Shown piece after piece: positions 8,759 to 17,534 of a stretch of 64,000 nucleotides of DNA. Origin of the DNA: Brucella anthropi_A. GTDB taxonomy: Bacteria; Pseudomonadota; Alphaproteobacteria; Rhizobiales; Rhizobiaceae. Location: NCBI RefSeq assembly GCF_046630315.1, contig NZ_LQBD01000039.1, positions 1 to 64,000 of the forward strand, in the 5' to 3' direction. The first letter of the stretch is position 1. Every line of letters begins with the position of its first letter. The position numbers and the translations under genes were made by a program. Under the pieces are notes generated by a model. It had not been told where the DNA came from. It was given only the letters and a program-made list of their open reading frames with translations, and ran no database searches.

Positions 8759-9550
8759 ATGAGCCAGCAGAACGGCAATGCGGACCGCGTGGGCGCACAA
8801 GGTGGCATGGAGCATTCATTCGGCTTCAAGGCGGTGGACGAAAACGAAAAGCAGGGCCTGGTCAACGACGTTTTTCATAAGGTCGCCAGCAAGTACGACG
8901 TGATGAACGATCTCATGTCGGCGGGCATGCACCGTGTCTGGAAAGATGCGATGATCGCATGGCTGGCGCCATCGAAGCGCCCCGGCTGGACCTCGCTCGA
9001 CGTTGCCGGCGGCACCGGCGATATTGCGTTTCGCATTGTCGAGGCCTCCAACCGTCAGGCTCATGTCACCATTCTCGATATCAACGGCTCGATGCTGGGT
9101 GTGGGGCGCGATCGCGCCATCAAGAAGGGGCTTATCGACAATCTCGAATTCGTCGAGGCCAATGCCGAGGAACTGCCTTTCGAGGATAACAGCTTCGATG
9201 CCTATACGATTGCCTTCGGCATTCGCAATGTGCCGCATATCGACAAGGCGCTGTCGGAAGCCTATCGCGTGCTGAAGCCGGGCGGGCGTTTCCTGTGCCT
9301 CGAATTTTCGGAAGTTGAACTGCCGGTTCTCGACAAGGTCTATGACCAGTGGTCGTTCCACGCCATTCCGCGCATCGGCAAGATGATTACCGGCGATGCC
9401 GATTCCTACAGCTATCTGGTCGAATCGATCCGCAAATTCCCCAAGCAGCAGGATTTTGCCGCGATGATCGAAAAGGCCGGTTTCGAGCGCGTGAGCTATC
9501 GCAATTTTACCGGCGGCATTGCCGCGCTTCATTCCGGCTGGAAGCTTTGA
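8759..9550 (+). CDS. ubiE: Ubiquinone/menaquinone C-methyltransferase UbiE
   Basis: A 263-residue SAM-dependent methyltransferase for the C-methylation step of ubiquinone synthesis. SAM motif I is LDVAGGTGDIAFR (from residue 80), followed by ANAEELPFEDNSFD, the family signature FGIRNV, and RVLKPGGRFLCLEFS. The C-terminal FTGGIAALHSGWK matches the family end. It is the first gene of a compact ubiE-ubiB-coaBC unit, with gaps of 43 and 30 bp. The 248-bp region shared with divergent upp should hold its promoter. Confidence 0.97.
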   Translation: MSQQNGNADRVGAQGGMEHSFGFKAVDENEKQGLVNDVFHKVASKYDVMNDLMSAGMHRVWKDAMIAWLAPSKRPGWTSLDVAGGTGDIAFRIVEASNRQAHVTILDINGSMLGVGRDRAIKKGLIDNLEFVEANAEELPFEDNSFDAYTIAFGIRNVPHIDKALSEAYRVLKPGGRFLCLEFSEVELPVLDKVYDQWSFHAIPRIGKMITGDADSYSYLVESIRKFPKQQDFAAMIEKAGFERVSYRNFTGGIAALHSGWKL

Positions 9551-9593
9551 TTGTGCCTGTGATGAATTGGGCTCAGAAACGGGACATCGAGGC

Positions 9594-11177
9594 ATGAGCA
9601 ATCTTTCCGCCGCTCTCCGGCTGATGCGGGCCGGATGGATTTTGACGCGCGAAGGTGTCATCAGCGCGCTTCCCGTGGAGGGGCTTTCCGGCCTTCCGGC
9701 GTTCGGGCACAGGATTGCCGGTTTTCTGGCGCGTCCGCGCGCGCGTCAGATGCAGCGTTCCGAGCGCATGTCGCGGGCCATGAACAAGCTTGGCCCGTCC
9801 TATGTGAAGCTCGGCCAGTTCCTGGCCACGCGGCCCGATATTGTCGGGCGCGATGTCGCCGCCGATCTCGAACTTTTGCAGGACAGGCTCGATTTCTTCC
9901 CGCAGGCCGATGCGGTTGCCGCCATTGAAGCTTCGCTTGGCCGCAAGATCGATGATCTTTACCTGCAATTCGACGCGCCGATTGCCGCCGCTTCGATGGC
10001 GCAGGTGCATCCTGCCGAAATCATGAAGGACGGATCGCGCAAGAAGGTCGCGGTCAAGGTCATTCGGCCGGGCGTTCGCCAGCGTTTTGCCCGTGACCTT
10101 GAGGGTTTCTACATGGTCGCGCGCATGCAGGAGCGCCATGTGCCCTTCGCGCGCCGTCTGCGCCCGGTTCAGGTTGTCGAGACATTGCAGCAGACGACGC
10201 GCATCGAGATGGATCTGCGGCTTGAAGCGGCAGCGCTTTCCGAGATCGCCGAAAACATCAAGGGCGATGCCGGTTTTCGCGTTCCGCAGGTGGACTGGGA
10301 GCGCACGGGCCGCGACGTGCTGACGCTTGAATGGATCGACGGCATCAAGATGTCGGATATTTCCGCGCTGGAGGCTGCCGGTTTCGACCTCAAGAAGCTT
10401 GCCGAAACGCTGATCCAGTCCTTCCTGCGCCATACGCTGCGCGATGGTTTTTTCCATGCCGACATGCATCCGGGCAATCTGTTCGTGGATCATCAGGGGG
10501 TGATCGTTGCGGTCGATTTCGGCATTACCGGGCGGCTCAACAAGCAGCAGCGGCGCTTTCTTGCTGAAATTCTCTATGGCTTCATCACCCGCGATTATAT
10601 GCGCGTGGCGGAAGTGCATTTCGAGGCGGGCTATGTGCCGCACACGCATGATGTGGCGAGCTTTGCGCAGGCCATCCGCGCCATTGGCGAGCCGATCCAT
10701 GGCCAGCCGGCGGAAACCATTTCCATGGCGAAGCTTTTGACGCTTCTGTTCGAAGTGACCGAGCTTTTCGATATGGAAACCCGGCCTGAGCTTTTGATGT
10801 TGCAGAAGACCATGGTGGTGGTGGAGGGGGTGTCGCGCACGCTCGATCCGCATTTCAACATGTGGAAGGCAGCCGAACCGGTCGTCGGCGACTGGATCGC
10901 CAAAAATCTCGGGCCGCAGGGCATGTTGCTTGACGCGAAGGACAGCGCTTACGCGCTGCTGCATTTCACGCGCAAGACGCCGGAACTCGTGGCGCGTGTG
11001 GAGCGTGTTTCGGTTGCGCTGGACGATATGGCTGCCAACGGCTTGCGCTTCGACGCGGCGACGGCGGAAGCCATCGGTCAGGCCGAAGCGCGCCATTCAC
11101 GTTGGGGGCGCATTGCGCAGGGCGTGATTGCGATTGCGCTCGCGGCGATAGCGATCAAGCTCTATATCTGGCTGTGA
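9594..11177 (+). CDS. ubiB: UbiB, ABC1/ADCK atypical kinase family
   Basis: A 527-residue protein needed for ubiquinone synthesis. It carries the family KxGQ motif (KLGQ, residues 72-75, in SYVKLGQFLATRPD), an Ala-rich nucleotide loop (AAASMAQVH), the HADMHPGN catalytic-type loop and VDFGITGRL near residue 307. A C-terminal hydrophobic stretch (GVIAIALAAIAIKLYIWL) anchors it in the membrane. The ATG at 9594 is preceded by GAGG; the open frame extends back into ubiE but without family similarity. The family is thought to use ATP to help extract or organise Q intermediates rather than acting as a protein kinase. Confidence 0.95.
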   Translation: MSNLSAALRLMRAGWILTREGVISALPVEGLSGLPAFGHRIAGFLARPRARQMQRSERMSRAMNKLGPSYVKLGQFLATRPDIVGRDVAADLELLQDRLDFFPQADAVAAIEASLGRKIDDLYLQFDAPIAAASMAQVHPAEIMKDGSRKKVAVKVIRPGVRQRFARDLEGFYMVARMQERHVPFARRLRPVQVVETLQQTTRIEMDLRLEAAALSEIAENIKGDAGFRVPQVDWERTGRDVLTLEWIDGIKMSDISALEAAGFDLKKLAETLIQSFLRHTLRDGFFHADMHPGNLFVDHQGVIVAVDFGITGRLNKQQRRFLAEILYGFITRDYMRVAEVHFEAGYVPHTHDVASFAQAIRAIGEPIHGQPAETISMAKLLTLLFEVTELFDMETRPELLMLQKTMVVVEGVSRTLDPHFNMWKAAEPVVGDWIAKNLGPQGMLLDAKDSAYALLHFTRKTPELVARVERVSVALDDMAANGLRFDAATAEAIGQAEARHSRWGRIAQGVIAIALAAIAIKLYIWL

Positions 11178-11207
11178 AACTATTCTCTTTTGAGAGGTCG
11201 GCGACAC

Positions 11208-12452
11208 ATGGCATTGCTGGACGGTAAGCGCATCCTTCTCATCATCGGCGGCGGCATTGCCGCCTACAAGACACCGGATCTCATTCGCCGTCTGCGTGAG
11301 CGCGGCGCGCATGTGCGCCCGCTGATGACGGCTGCGGCGCAGCAATTCGTGACGCCGCTGACCATCGGCGCGGTCTCCGCCGATCATGTCTTTACCGATC
11401 TGTTTTCGCGCGAGGATGAGCAGGATGTCGGCCATATCCGGCTTGCCCGCGATGCGGAGCTGATTGTTGTCGCCCCCGCAACGGCCGACCTGATGGCCAA
11501 GATGGCGAATGGGCTTGCGGATGATCTTGCAAGCGCTGTGCTATTGGCCCGCAAGGTTCCGCTGCTGATTGCGCCCGCCATGAACCCGGCCATGTGGGAC
11601 AATCCCGCGACAAAACGCAACCGCCTGACGCTCGAAAAGGATGGCGTTCGCTTCATCGGGCCGGAAAAGGGCGAGATGGCGGAAAGCGGCGAAGCGGGAA
11701 CAGGCCGCATGAGCGAGCCGCTGGCGATTGTCGCGGCGATCGAAAACCTGCTGGCGCCGCAGGCAAGGCCGCTTGCGGGCAAAACCATCGTCATGACCTC
11801 AGGCCCCACGCATGAGCCGATCGATCCGGTGCGCTATATCGCCAACCGTTCGTCGGGCAAGCAGGGCCATGCCATTGCGGCAGCGCTGGCGCGGCTTGGC
11901 GCGACGGTGCATCTGGTGTCCGGTCCTGTCACTCTTCCCGATCCTGAAGGCGTCGACGTCATCCATGTCGAGACGGCGCGCGAGATGCAGGCGGCGGTCG
12001 AGCGGCATCTGCCCGCCGATGCGGCGGTGATGGTTGCAGCGGTTGCCGACTGGCGCACGGCCAATGAAGCCGGGCAGAAGATCAAGAAAAAGCCCGGCGA
12101 AGGCGCGCCGACGCTTGCCATGGTCGAGAACCCCGACATTCTGGCCGGTGTCGGCCATAGCGACAGGCGCCCGGCGCTGGTTGTCGGCTTTGCTGCCGAA
12201 ACGCAGGACGTGGCCGAAAATGCGAGAGCCAAACTTGAAAAGAAGGGCGCGGACTGGATCGTCGCCAATGATGTTTCGCATGTTCCGGGCGCGGGCAGCG
12301 TGATGGGCGGCGACCGCAACCGGGTTCGCATCCTCAGCCATTCCGGCATCGAGGAATGGCCGGAAATGAGCAAGGAAGAGGTGGCTGAAAAGCTGGCGGA
12401 GAAGATTGCCGCCAGCCTCTGCGCGCCGGATCAAACCTTGTCGCGGACCTGA
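11208..12452 (+). CDS. coaBC: Bifunctional phosphopantothenoylcysteine decarboxylase/synthetase (CoaBC, Dfp)
   Basis: A 414-residue coenzyme A enzyme: CoaB joins cysteine to 4'-phosphopantothenate and CoaC decarboxylates the product. The N-terminal flavoprotein half has GGGIAAYK (14-21), the active-site His76 in DVGHI, and APAMNPAMW with Asn126. The C-terminal CoaB half has TSGPTHEPIDPVRYI followed by NRSSGKQG, and the Lys-rich KIKKKPG. The start at 11208 follows GAGAGG. Its last 22 bases overlap the 3' end of prfC on the other strand, so the two transcripts are complementary at their ends. Confidence 0.96.
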   Translation: MALLDGKRILLIIGGGIAAYKTPDLIRRLRERGAHVRPLMTAAAQQFVTPLTIGAVSADHVFTDLFSREDEQDVGHIRLARDAELIVVAPATADLMAKMANGLADDLASAVLLARKVPLLIAPAMNPAMWDNPATKRNRLTLEKDGVRFIGPEKGEMAESGEAGTGRMSEPLAIVAAIENLLAPQARPLAGKTIVMTSGPTHEPIDPVRYIANRSSGKQGHAIAAALARLGATVHLVSGPVTLPDPEGVDVIHVETAREMQAAVERHLPADAAVMVAAVADWRTANEAGQKIKKKPGEGAPTLAMVENPDILAGVGHSDRRPALVVGFAAETQDVAENARAKLEKKGADWIVANDVSHVPGAGSVMGGDRNRVRILSHSGIEEWPEMSKEEVAEKLAEKIAASLCAPDQTLSRT

Positions 12453-14008
12453 TAGTCCTTGACGGTGGCGAAGCGGATATCCTTCCAGCGTTCGGCCTCG
12501 TAATTGAGCGAGAAGCCGTTCTGGGCAAGAAAGACCGGATCGTGGTCGAGATCATGCGCGATATCGGCACGATGGGCGGCGATGAAGCGGTCCAGTTCGG
12601 CCGGATTGTCGGCGGAAATCCACCGGCAGACCGAGAAGCGCGACATTTCAAAGCCGACCGGCAGTGAATATTCGACCTTCAGGCGTTCGGTCAGCACGTC
12701 GATCTGAAGTGCGCCGACAACGCCGACAATGGCCGGCGAACCGTCGTCCGGCACGAAAAGCTGCACCACGCCTTCCTCGGCCATCTGCTGCAATGCTTCA
12801 CGCAGCTTCTTGGCTTTCATCGCGTCGTCGAGGCGCACGCGGCGCAGGATTTCCGGCGCGAAATTCGGCACGCCACGGAACAGGATATCCTCGCCCTCGG
12901 TCAGCGTGTCGCCGATGCGCAGCGTGCCATGGTTCGGAATGCCGACCACGTCGCCCGCAAAGGCCTCGTCGGCGATCTGGCGCGAGCGCGCAAAGAAGAA
13001 TTGCGGCGCCGACAGGCTCATTGGTTTCCCGGTGCGCACCAGCTTTGCCTTCATGCCGCGCGAAAGCTTGCCCGAGCAGACGCGCAGGAATGCGATGCGG
13101 TCGCGGTGGTTCGGGTCCATATTGGCCTGAATCTTGAACACGAAGCCGGTCATCTTGTCTTCGGTCGCCGCCACCATGCGGGTATCGGCCTGCTGGTCGC
13201 GCGGGCTTGGGCCGAAATCGCAAAAAGCTTCGATCAGGTCGCGCACGCCGTAATTCTTCAGCGCCGAGCCGAAATAAACCGGGGTCATATGGCCTTCGCG
13301 GAAGGAGGCGAGATCGAACGGACGACAGACGCCGCGCGCCAGTTCCACCCCTTCCAGCCAGGCTTCGCGTTCGTTTTCCGGCAGGAGCTTCGCGGCTTCT
13401 TCCGGGCCGTTTACTTTGGTCGGCTGCTCTTCATTGTCCTGACGGCGCATCGTGTCGCTGTGGAGGTCGAATGTGCCTGCAAAGCTCTTGCCGGAGCCGA
13501 TGGGCCAGGTGATCGGGGCCGTGTCGAGCGCCAGCTTTTCCTCGATCTCGTCGAGGGTTTCCAGCGGGTCGCGCGCTTCGCGGTCCATCTTGTTGACGAA
13601 GGTGACGATGGGAATGTCGCGCATACGGCAGACTTCGAACAGTTTCAGCGTGCGCGGCTCGATGCCCTTGGCGGCGTCGATGACCATGACGGCGCTGTCC
13701 ACCGCCGTCAGCGTGCGATAGGTGTCGTCGGCAAAATCTTCGTGGCCCGGCGTGTCGAGCAGGTTGAAGATGCAGTCCTTGTATTCGAAGGTCATCACCG
13801 AGGTGACGACGGAAATGCCGCGATCGCGCTCGATGTTCATCCAGTCCGAACGGGTCTGGATGCGGTCCTTCTTGGCCTTCACCTCACCGGCGAGCTGGAT
13901 GGCGCCGCCGAACAGCAGCAGCTTTTCGGTCAGCGTGGTCTTACCGGCGTCCGGATGCGCGATGATCGCGAATGTGCGGCGCTTGGAAACGGGATGGTCA
14001 GCGGGCAT
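12431..14008 (-). CDS. prfC: Peptide chain release factor 3
   Basis: A 525-residue translational GTPase that recycles RF1/RF2 from the ribosome after termination; the length matches the E. coli enzyme. The G motifs are AHPDAGKTTLTEK (G1), DTPGHEDF (G3) and NKMD (G4). The switch region ERDRGISVVTSVMTF is RF3-type. EF-G, LepA and RF3 share this fold, but the SWMNIERDRGISV-like block (here SDWMNIERDRGIS) identifies RF3. It is convergent with coaBC and overlaps it by 22 bp. Confidence 0.96.
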   Translation of the reverse strand: MPADHPVSKRRTFAIIAHPDAGKTTLTEKLLLFGGAIQLAGEVKAKKDRIQTRSDWMNIERDRGISVVTSVMTFEYKDCIFNLLDTPGHEDFADDTYRTLTAVDSAVMVIDAAKGIEPRTLKLFEVCRMRDIPIVTFVNKMDREARDPLETLDEIEEKLALDTAPITWPIGSGKSFAGTFDLHSDTMRRQDNEEQPTKVNGPEEAAKLLPENEREAWLEGVELARGVCRPFDLASFREGHMTPVYFGSALKNYGVRDLIEAFCDFGPSPRDQQADTRMVAATEDKMTGFVFKIQANMDPNHRDRIAFLRVCSGKLSRGMKAKLVRTGKPMSLSAPQFFFARSRQIADEAFAGDVVGIPNHGTLRIGDTLTEGEDILFRGVPNFAPEILRRVRLDDAMKAKKLREALQQMAEEGVVQLFVPDDGSPAIVGVVGALQIDVLTERLKVEYSLPVGFEMSRFSVCRWISADNPAELDRFIAAHRADIAHDLDHDPVFLAQNGFSLNYEAERWKDIRFATVKDYQVRDKV

Positions 14009-14110
14009 GAATTAACTCGTGATGGCGAAATGTTGGGCTGCGCGTGAAAGCGCGCCGCGAAGATGCTGGGCAGCATCTAGCAGGACTTGGCCGAAAGGTC
14101 GAGTTCAAAT

Positions 14111-14135
14111 GAAAAAGCGGCGCAGTACGCGCCGC
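14111..14135 (-). terminator. Rho-independent terminator after the HdeD-like gene
   Basis: On the minus strand a stem GCGGCG/CGCCGC with loop CGTACTG is followed by TTTTTC. It lies 50 bp past the stop codon of the HdeD-like gene. The stem shares sequence with the 14-bp tandem repeats next to it. Confidence 0.65.
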
Positions 14136-14164
14136 CCAGTATGCGCCGCCCAGTACGCGCCGCC
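14123..14164. repeat. 14-bp tandem repeat, three copies
   Basis: Three adjacent units of CAGTAYGCGCCGCC occupy 14123-14136, 14137-14150 and 14151-14164; the middle one differs by a single C to T. The first unit forms one arm of the terminator hairpin. A short array like this can vary in copy number between strains. Confidence 0.85.
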
Positions 14165-14184
14165 TTGTCGGTACAGTGCGATGC

Positions 14185-14748
14185 TTACCGGCTCTTGATG
14201 CCAAGGCCGAAGGCAATGAAGGACCAGCCCTGGAAGATCAGGTCGATCGCCAGGAAAAGGCCGAGAATGAAGAGGCTGTTGACCGGCCATTGCATGGCGA
14301 TGATGATGCCGAGCAGCAGCGTGATGACACCAGCCGCCACGATCCAGCCCCAGCCCGCGGACGGTTTCGACTTGAAGCCCATCCAGATGCGGAAGGCGCC
14401 GGAACCGATCAGCGCCGCCGCCAGAAGGAAGGTCAGCACACCCGCCGCCAGTCCCGGATTGACGAAGGCGACGATGCCGGCTGCGGTATAGAGCAGGCCG
14501 CTCAGGAGCCAGAAGAAGAAGCTGCCCCAGCTCTTGACGCCGAAAGCGTGAATGATCTCGATGACGCCGCCGATCAGCATCATCAGACCGACATAGTAGA
14601 CCGAGACCACGGTGGCCAGGACGAGATTGCCGAAGGCGATGCCTCCGAGGATCAGCAGCGCCACCCCAAGGGCGACGAACCATCCCCATTTGCTGGAAAG
14701 TTCCTTTGGAAAGGTCGGCCGGTCGAAATCATTATGAGCAGTTGCCAT
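14185..14748 (-). CDS. HdeD family (DUF308) membrane protein
   Basis: A 187-residue inner-membrane protein with six predicted membrane segments in two similar halves: WGWFVALGVALLILGGIAF, VYYVGLMMLIGGVIEI, and GSFFFWLLSGLLYTAAGIV in the first; and ALIGSGAFRIWMGF, WIVAAGVITLLLGIII, and LFILGLFLAIDLIFQG in the second. The three-helix repeat and short loops are those of HdeD, which in E. coli is linked to acid resistance; the molecular activity is unknown. It is a single-gene unit divergent from cls, with its own terminator. Confidence 0.85.
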   Translation of the reverse strand: MATAHNDFDRPTFPKELSSKWGWFVALGVALLILGGIAFGNLVLATVVSVYYVGLMMLIGGVIEIIHAFGVKSWGSFFFWLLSGLLYTAAGIVAFVNPGLAAGVLTFLLAAALIGSGAFRIWMGFKSKPSAGWGWIVAAGVITLLLGIIIAMQWPVNSLFILGLFLAIDLIFQGWSFIAFGLGIKSR

Positions 14749-15032
14749 AGGTCGTTCCTCAAATGTTCATGTCTTGGGAGCTATATAAGGCATGTCCGAA
14801 ATTTGACTAGTCTATCACAATAGTTGCATTCTTCATAATACTGGTTGCAAATGGCGGTTTATCCCCGTTCAGGTGCCGGATAACCTTGTATTTCACTGCG
14901 GTCCGGGGAAATCCGCGCCTGCCGAGTTTGTGCCCACCATGGGCGGGGCGGTGTCGCGGCTACTGTTCGTTCGGTCTCAGGCGCATTATATCTCTTTGCT
15001 ATTGCAGTCGTTTTCCGCTTAAAGTTCGTGTG

Positions 15033-16493
15033 ATGCTCGATCTCGTTTCCCACTACTGGCCGCATATCCTGTTCGTCCTTTCGGGCGTTCTGGGCGCAAT
15101 TGCCGCCATTCACGCGACCATGACGAAGGAAGAGGTGCGCACCGCCATCGGCTGGGTCGGCGTGATCGTGCTGTCGCCCATCGTGGGGGCGGTGGTCTAT
15201 GCCATTGCGGGGGTAAACCGCATCCGGCGCTCGACGCTCACCCAGCAGCGCGCCAGCATGGGCAGGATCGCGCTCTATCACCTGTCGCATTTCGACACGA
15301 CGAACGATCTGGTGCGCGCCGCCTTCGGGCGCCAGTTCGGCGCGATGAAGATATTGGGCGATGCGGTCAGCCTCTATGATTTCACCAGCAGCAACAGCAT
15401 CGAGATGCTGGAAACGGGCGACGAGGCCTATGCCGCGATGCTCGACGCCATTGGCCGGGCCGAGCGCAGCATCATGCTGGAAACCTATATTTTCGACCGC
15501 GACGGCATCGGCGAAAAATTTGCCGATGCGCTTGGCGATGCGGTCCGGCGCGGCGTGGAAGTGCGCGTGCTGGTCGATGCGGTCGGCGCGCGCTATTCCT
15601 TTCCGAGCATCGTCAAGCTTTTGAAGGACAAGGGCGTCGCCGTCGATGTGTTCAACGGCAATATCATCATCGGGCTGCGCCTGCCTTATGCGAATTTGCG
15701 CACCCACCGCAAGATTCTCATCGTCGACGGCAGGCTCGCCTTTACCGGCGGCATGAACATTCGCGCCGGGTTCGTGCGCGCGATAGCGGGCGATGCGGTT
15801 GCCCTCGATACGCATTTCAGGCTGCAAGGCCCGGCAATTGCCGATCTCTTTCATATCGCCTCCGAGGACTGGCGCTTTGCGACCGGCGAACTTTTGACCG
15901 GCGAGGCCTGGAAGATCGCGCCGCCGGAGCACCCGCCGGGAACGGGAACGCTGGTGCGTGTCGTCGGTTCAGGCCCCGACCGGAATGTGGAAACCAACCA
16001 TCGCATGATGATGGGCGCCTTCTCGATTGCCGAGCAGCATATCCTCATCATGACGCCCTATCTTCTGCCGGACCGCGAGTTGATCAGCGCGCTGGTGACG
16101 GCGGCGCGGCGCGGCGTGTCGGTGGATATCGTCGTGCCGGGCGTCAACAATCTGAAGCTGGTGGACCGCGCCATGCGCGCCCAGTTCGACCAACTCCTGA
16201 AGGATGGCTGCCGCATCTGGCGGGCGGGCGGCGCTTTCAATCATTCAAAGCTGATGACCATCGACGGCGCATGGTCCTATGTCGGATCGTCCAATATCGA
16301 TCCGCGCTCGCTGCGGCTCAATTTCGAGGTCGATCTTGAAATCCTCGACCGCGATGTGGCGCGCCGGGTGGAGGAGCGTATCGGCAAGGTGATCGAGGGA
16401 AGCCGCGAGGTCAATCTCGCGCGCCTGAACAGCCGGCCATTCCTTGAGCGCCTGCTGGACCGGATTATATGGCTGGGTTCGCCCTATCTCTGA
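15033..16493 (+). CDS. cls: Cardiolipin synthase, phospholipase D family
   Basis: A 486-residue membrane enzyme that makes cardiolipin, from two phosphatidylglycerols or a related donor pair. Two N-terminal membrane segments (about 6-24 and 33-58) precede two HKD domains: HRKILIVDG with His225, followed by GGMN, and HSKLMTIDG with His404, followed by GSSNID. The start MLDLVSHYW at 15033 is chosen because the transmembrane N-terminus typical of Cls begins there; the longer frame upstream encodes a Cys/Arg-rich stretch unlike the family. It is convergent with the EEP-family gene, 8 bp apart. Confidence 0.93.
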   Translation: MLDLVSHYWPHILFVLSGVLGAIAAIHATMTKEEVRTAIGWVGVIVLSPIVGAVVYAIAGVNRIRRSTLTQQRASMGRIALYHLSHFDTTNDLVRAAFGRQFGAMKILGDAVSLYDFTSSNSIEMLETGDEAYAAMLDAIGRAERSIMLETYIFDRDGIGEKFADALGDAVRRGVEVRVLVDAVGARYSFPSIVKLLKDKGVAVDVFNGNIIIGLRLPYANLRTHRKILIVDGRLAFTGGMNIRAGFVRAIAGDAVALDTHFRLQGPAIADLFHIASEDWRFATGELLTGEAWKIAPPEHPPGTGTLVRVVGSGPDRNVETNHRMMMGAFSIAEQHILIMTPYLLPDRELISALVTAARRGVSVDIVVPGVNNLKLVDRAMRAQFDQLLKDGCRIWRAGGAFNHSKLMTIDGAWSYVGSSNIDPRSLRLNFEVDLEILDRDVARRVEERIGKVIEGSREVNLARLNSRPFLERLLDRIIWLGSPYL

Positions 16494-16501
16494 TAGGGGC
16501 G

Positions 16502-17362
16502 CTATATTTCAGCGCTTTTCGACGCCATTTCGGGATTGTGGCTTTCCAGAAGCTCCATGGCTGTTCTCAGGTCCAGATGCGCCTTGATGGGCAGGTGATC
16601 GGATGCCAGGCGCGCCAGCGGCGTGTTGTGCACCTCAACCGATGTAACCAGATTGTGCGGTGCGCCCAGCACGCGATCCAGCGCAAAAACCGGAAAGCGC
16701 GAGGGAAAGCTCGGGACGGCGGTTGCCACATGGTTGAATGTCGGCATGAGGGCTGCCAGTGAGGAGCGCTTGCCGACGCGCCATTCGTTGAGGTCGCCGA
16801 TCAAGAGCGTCGGCAGCGTATCCGCCTCCTGCAGGGCACCGAGAATGCTCTCGGCCTGCTGCTCGCGGGAGCGCTTCAGAAGACCCAGATGCGCGGCGAT
16901 GATGCGCAAGGGGCCAGCCGGAAACTGCAAGTCTGCGACCAGCGCGCCGCGCGGCTCCACGCCGGGCAGGGTGAGCTGCTGCACATTGCGCACCACGCCT
17001 TCGCGGAACAAAAGCACATTGCCGTGCCAGCCGTGGCCCTTGGGCATCGTGGCGGTGATGGGAACGGGAACAAGCCCATGGCGGCGTTCGAGCAGACCCA
17101 GATCGAGCAGGCCGGACCGCTCGCCGAAACGCCTGTCGGCCTCCTGCAAGGCGATCACATCCGCGTCGATCTCGCTGATGACTTCAGCCGTGCGCTGCGG
17201 ATTGAACTGCTTGTCGATCCCGATGCATTTGTGGACATTGTAGGATGCAATGACGATATCACCGCCGGTAATATTGGCGTTGAGCGGCCTGTAACCCGGC
17301 CTGTTGCGGATGGCCGTCAAAATGGATTTCGATATCCGGTTTGGTTCTTTCTTCTTCAGCAC
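16502..17362 (-). CDS. Endonuclease/exonuclease/phosphatase (EEP) family protein
   Basis: A 286-residue protein of the DNase I-like metal-dependent phosphodiesterase fold. The family blocks are visible in order: SYNVHKCIGID, ALQEAD with the metal-binding Glu, HLGLLKRSR, GDLNEW with the catalytic Asp/Asn pair, and SDHLPI with the catalytic His near the C-terminus. No signal peptide is evident. The family hydrolyses nucleic acids, phosphoinositides or sphingomyelin-type substrates, and the sequence does not say which. The neighbour is cls, so a lipid-related role is possible, but this is only an inference from position. Confidence 0.85.
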   Translation of the reverse strand: MLKKKEPNRISKSILTAIRNRPGYRPLNANITGGDIVIASYNVHKCIGIDKQFNPQRTAEVISEIDADVIALQEADRRFGERSGLLDLGLLERRHGLVPVPITATMPKGHGWHGNVLLFREGVVRNVQQLTLPGVEPRGALVADLQFPAGPLRIIAAHLGLLKRSREQQAESILGALQEADTLPTLLIGDLNEWRVGKRSSLAALMPTFNHVATAVPSFPSRFPVFALDRVLGAPHNLVTSVEVHNTPLARLASDHLPIKAHLDLRTAMELLESHNPEMASKSAEI

Positions 17363-17534
17363 CCGTTATTCACCCGTCAAATTAATAGGTCCTGAGCCTG
17401 GAATATGGGCCGGTGCGATAAACCGGCAACCGGTCTCTATATAGGCAGATTGTATATCTGTTTGAATAGCAATTCCCTACACAATCCGGCGATCTGTGGT
17501 GCTGAACACGATACCTGTTGATGGTTGCCTGGCT

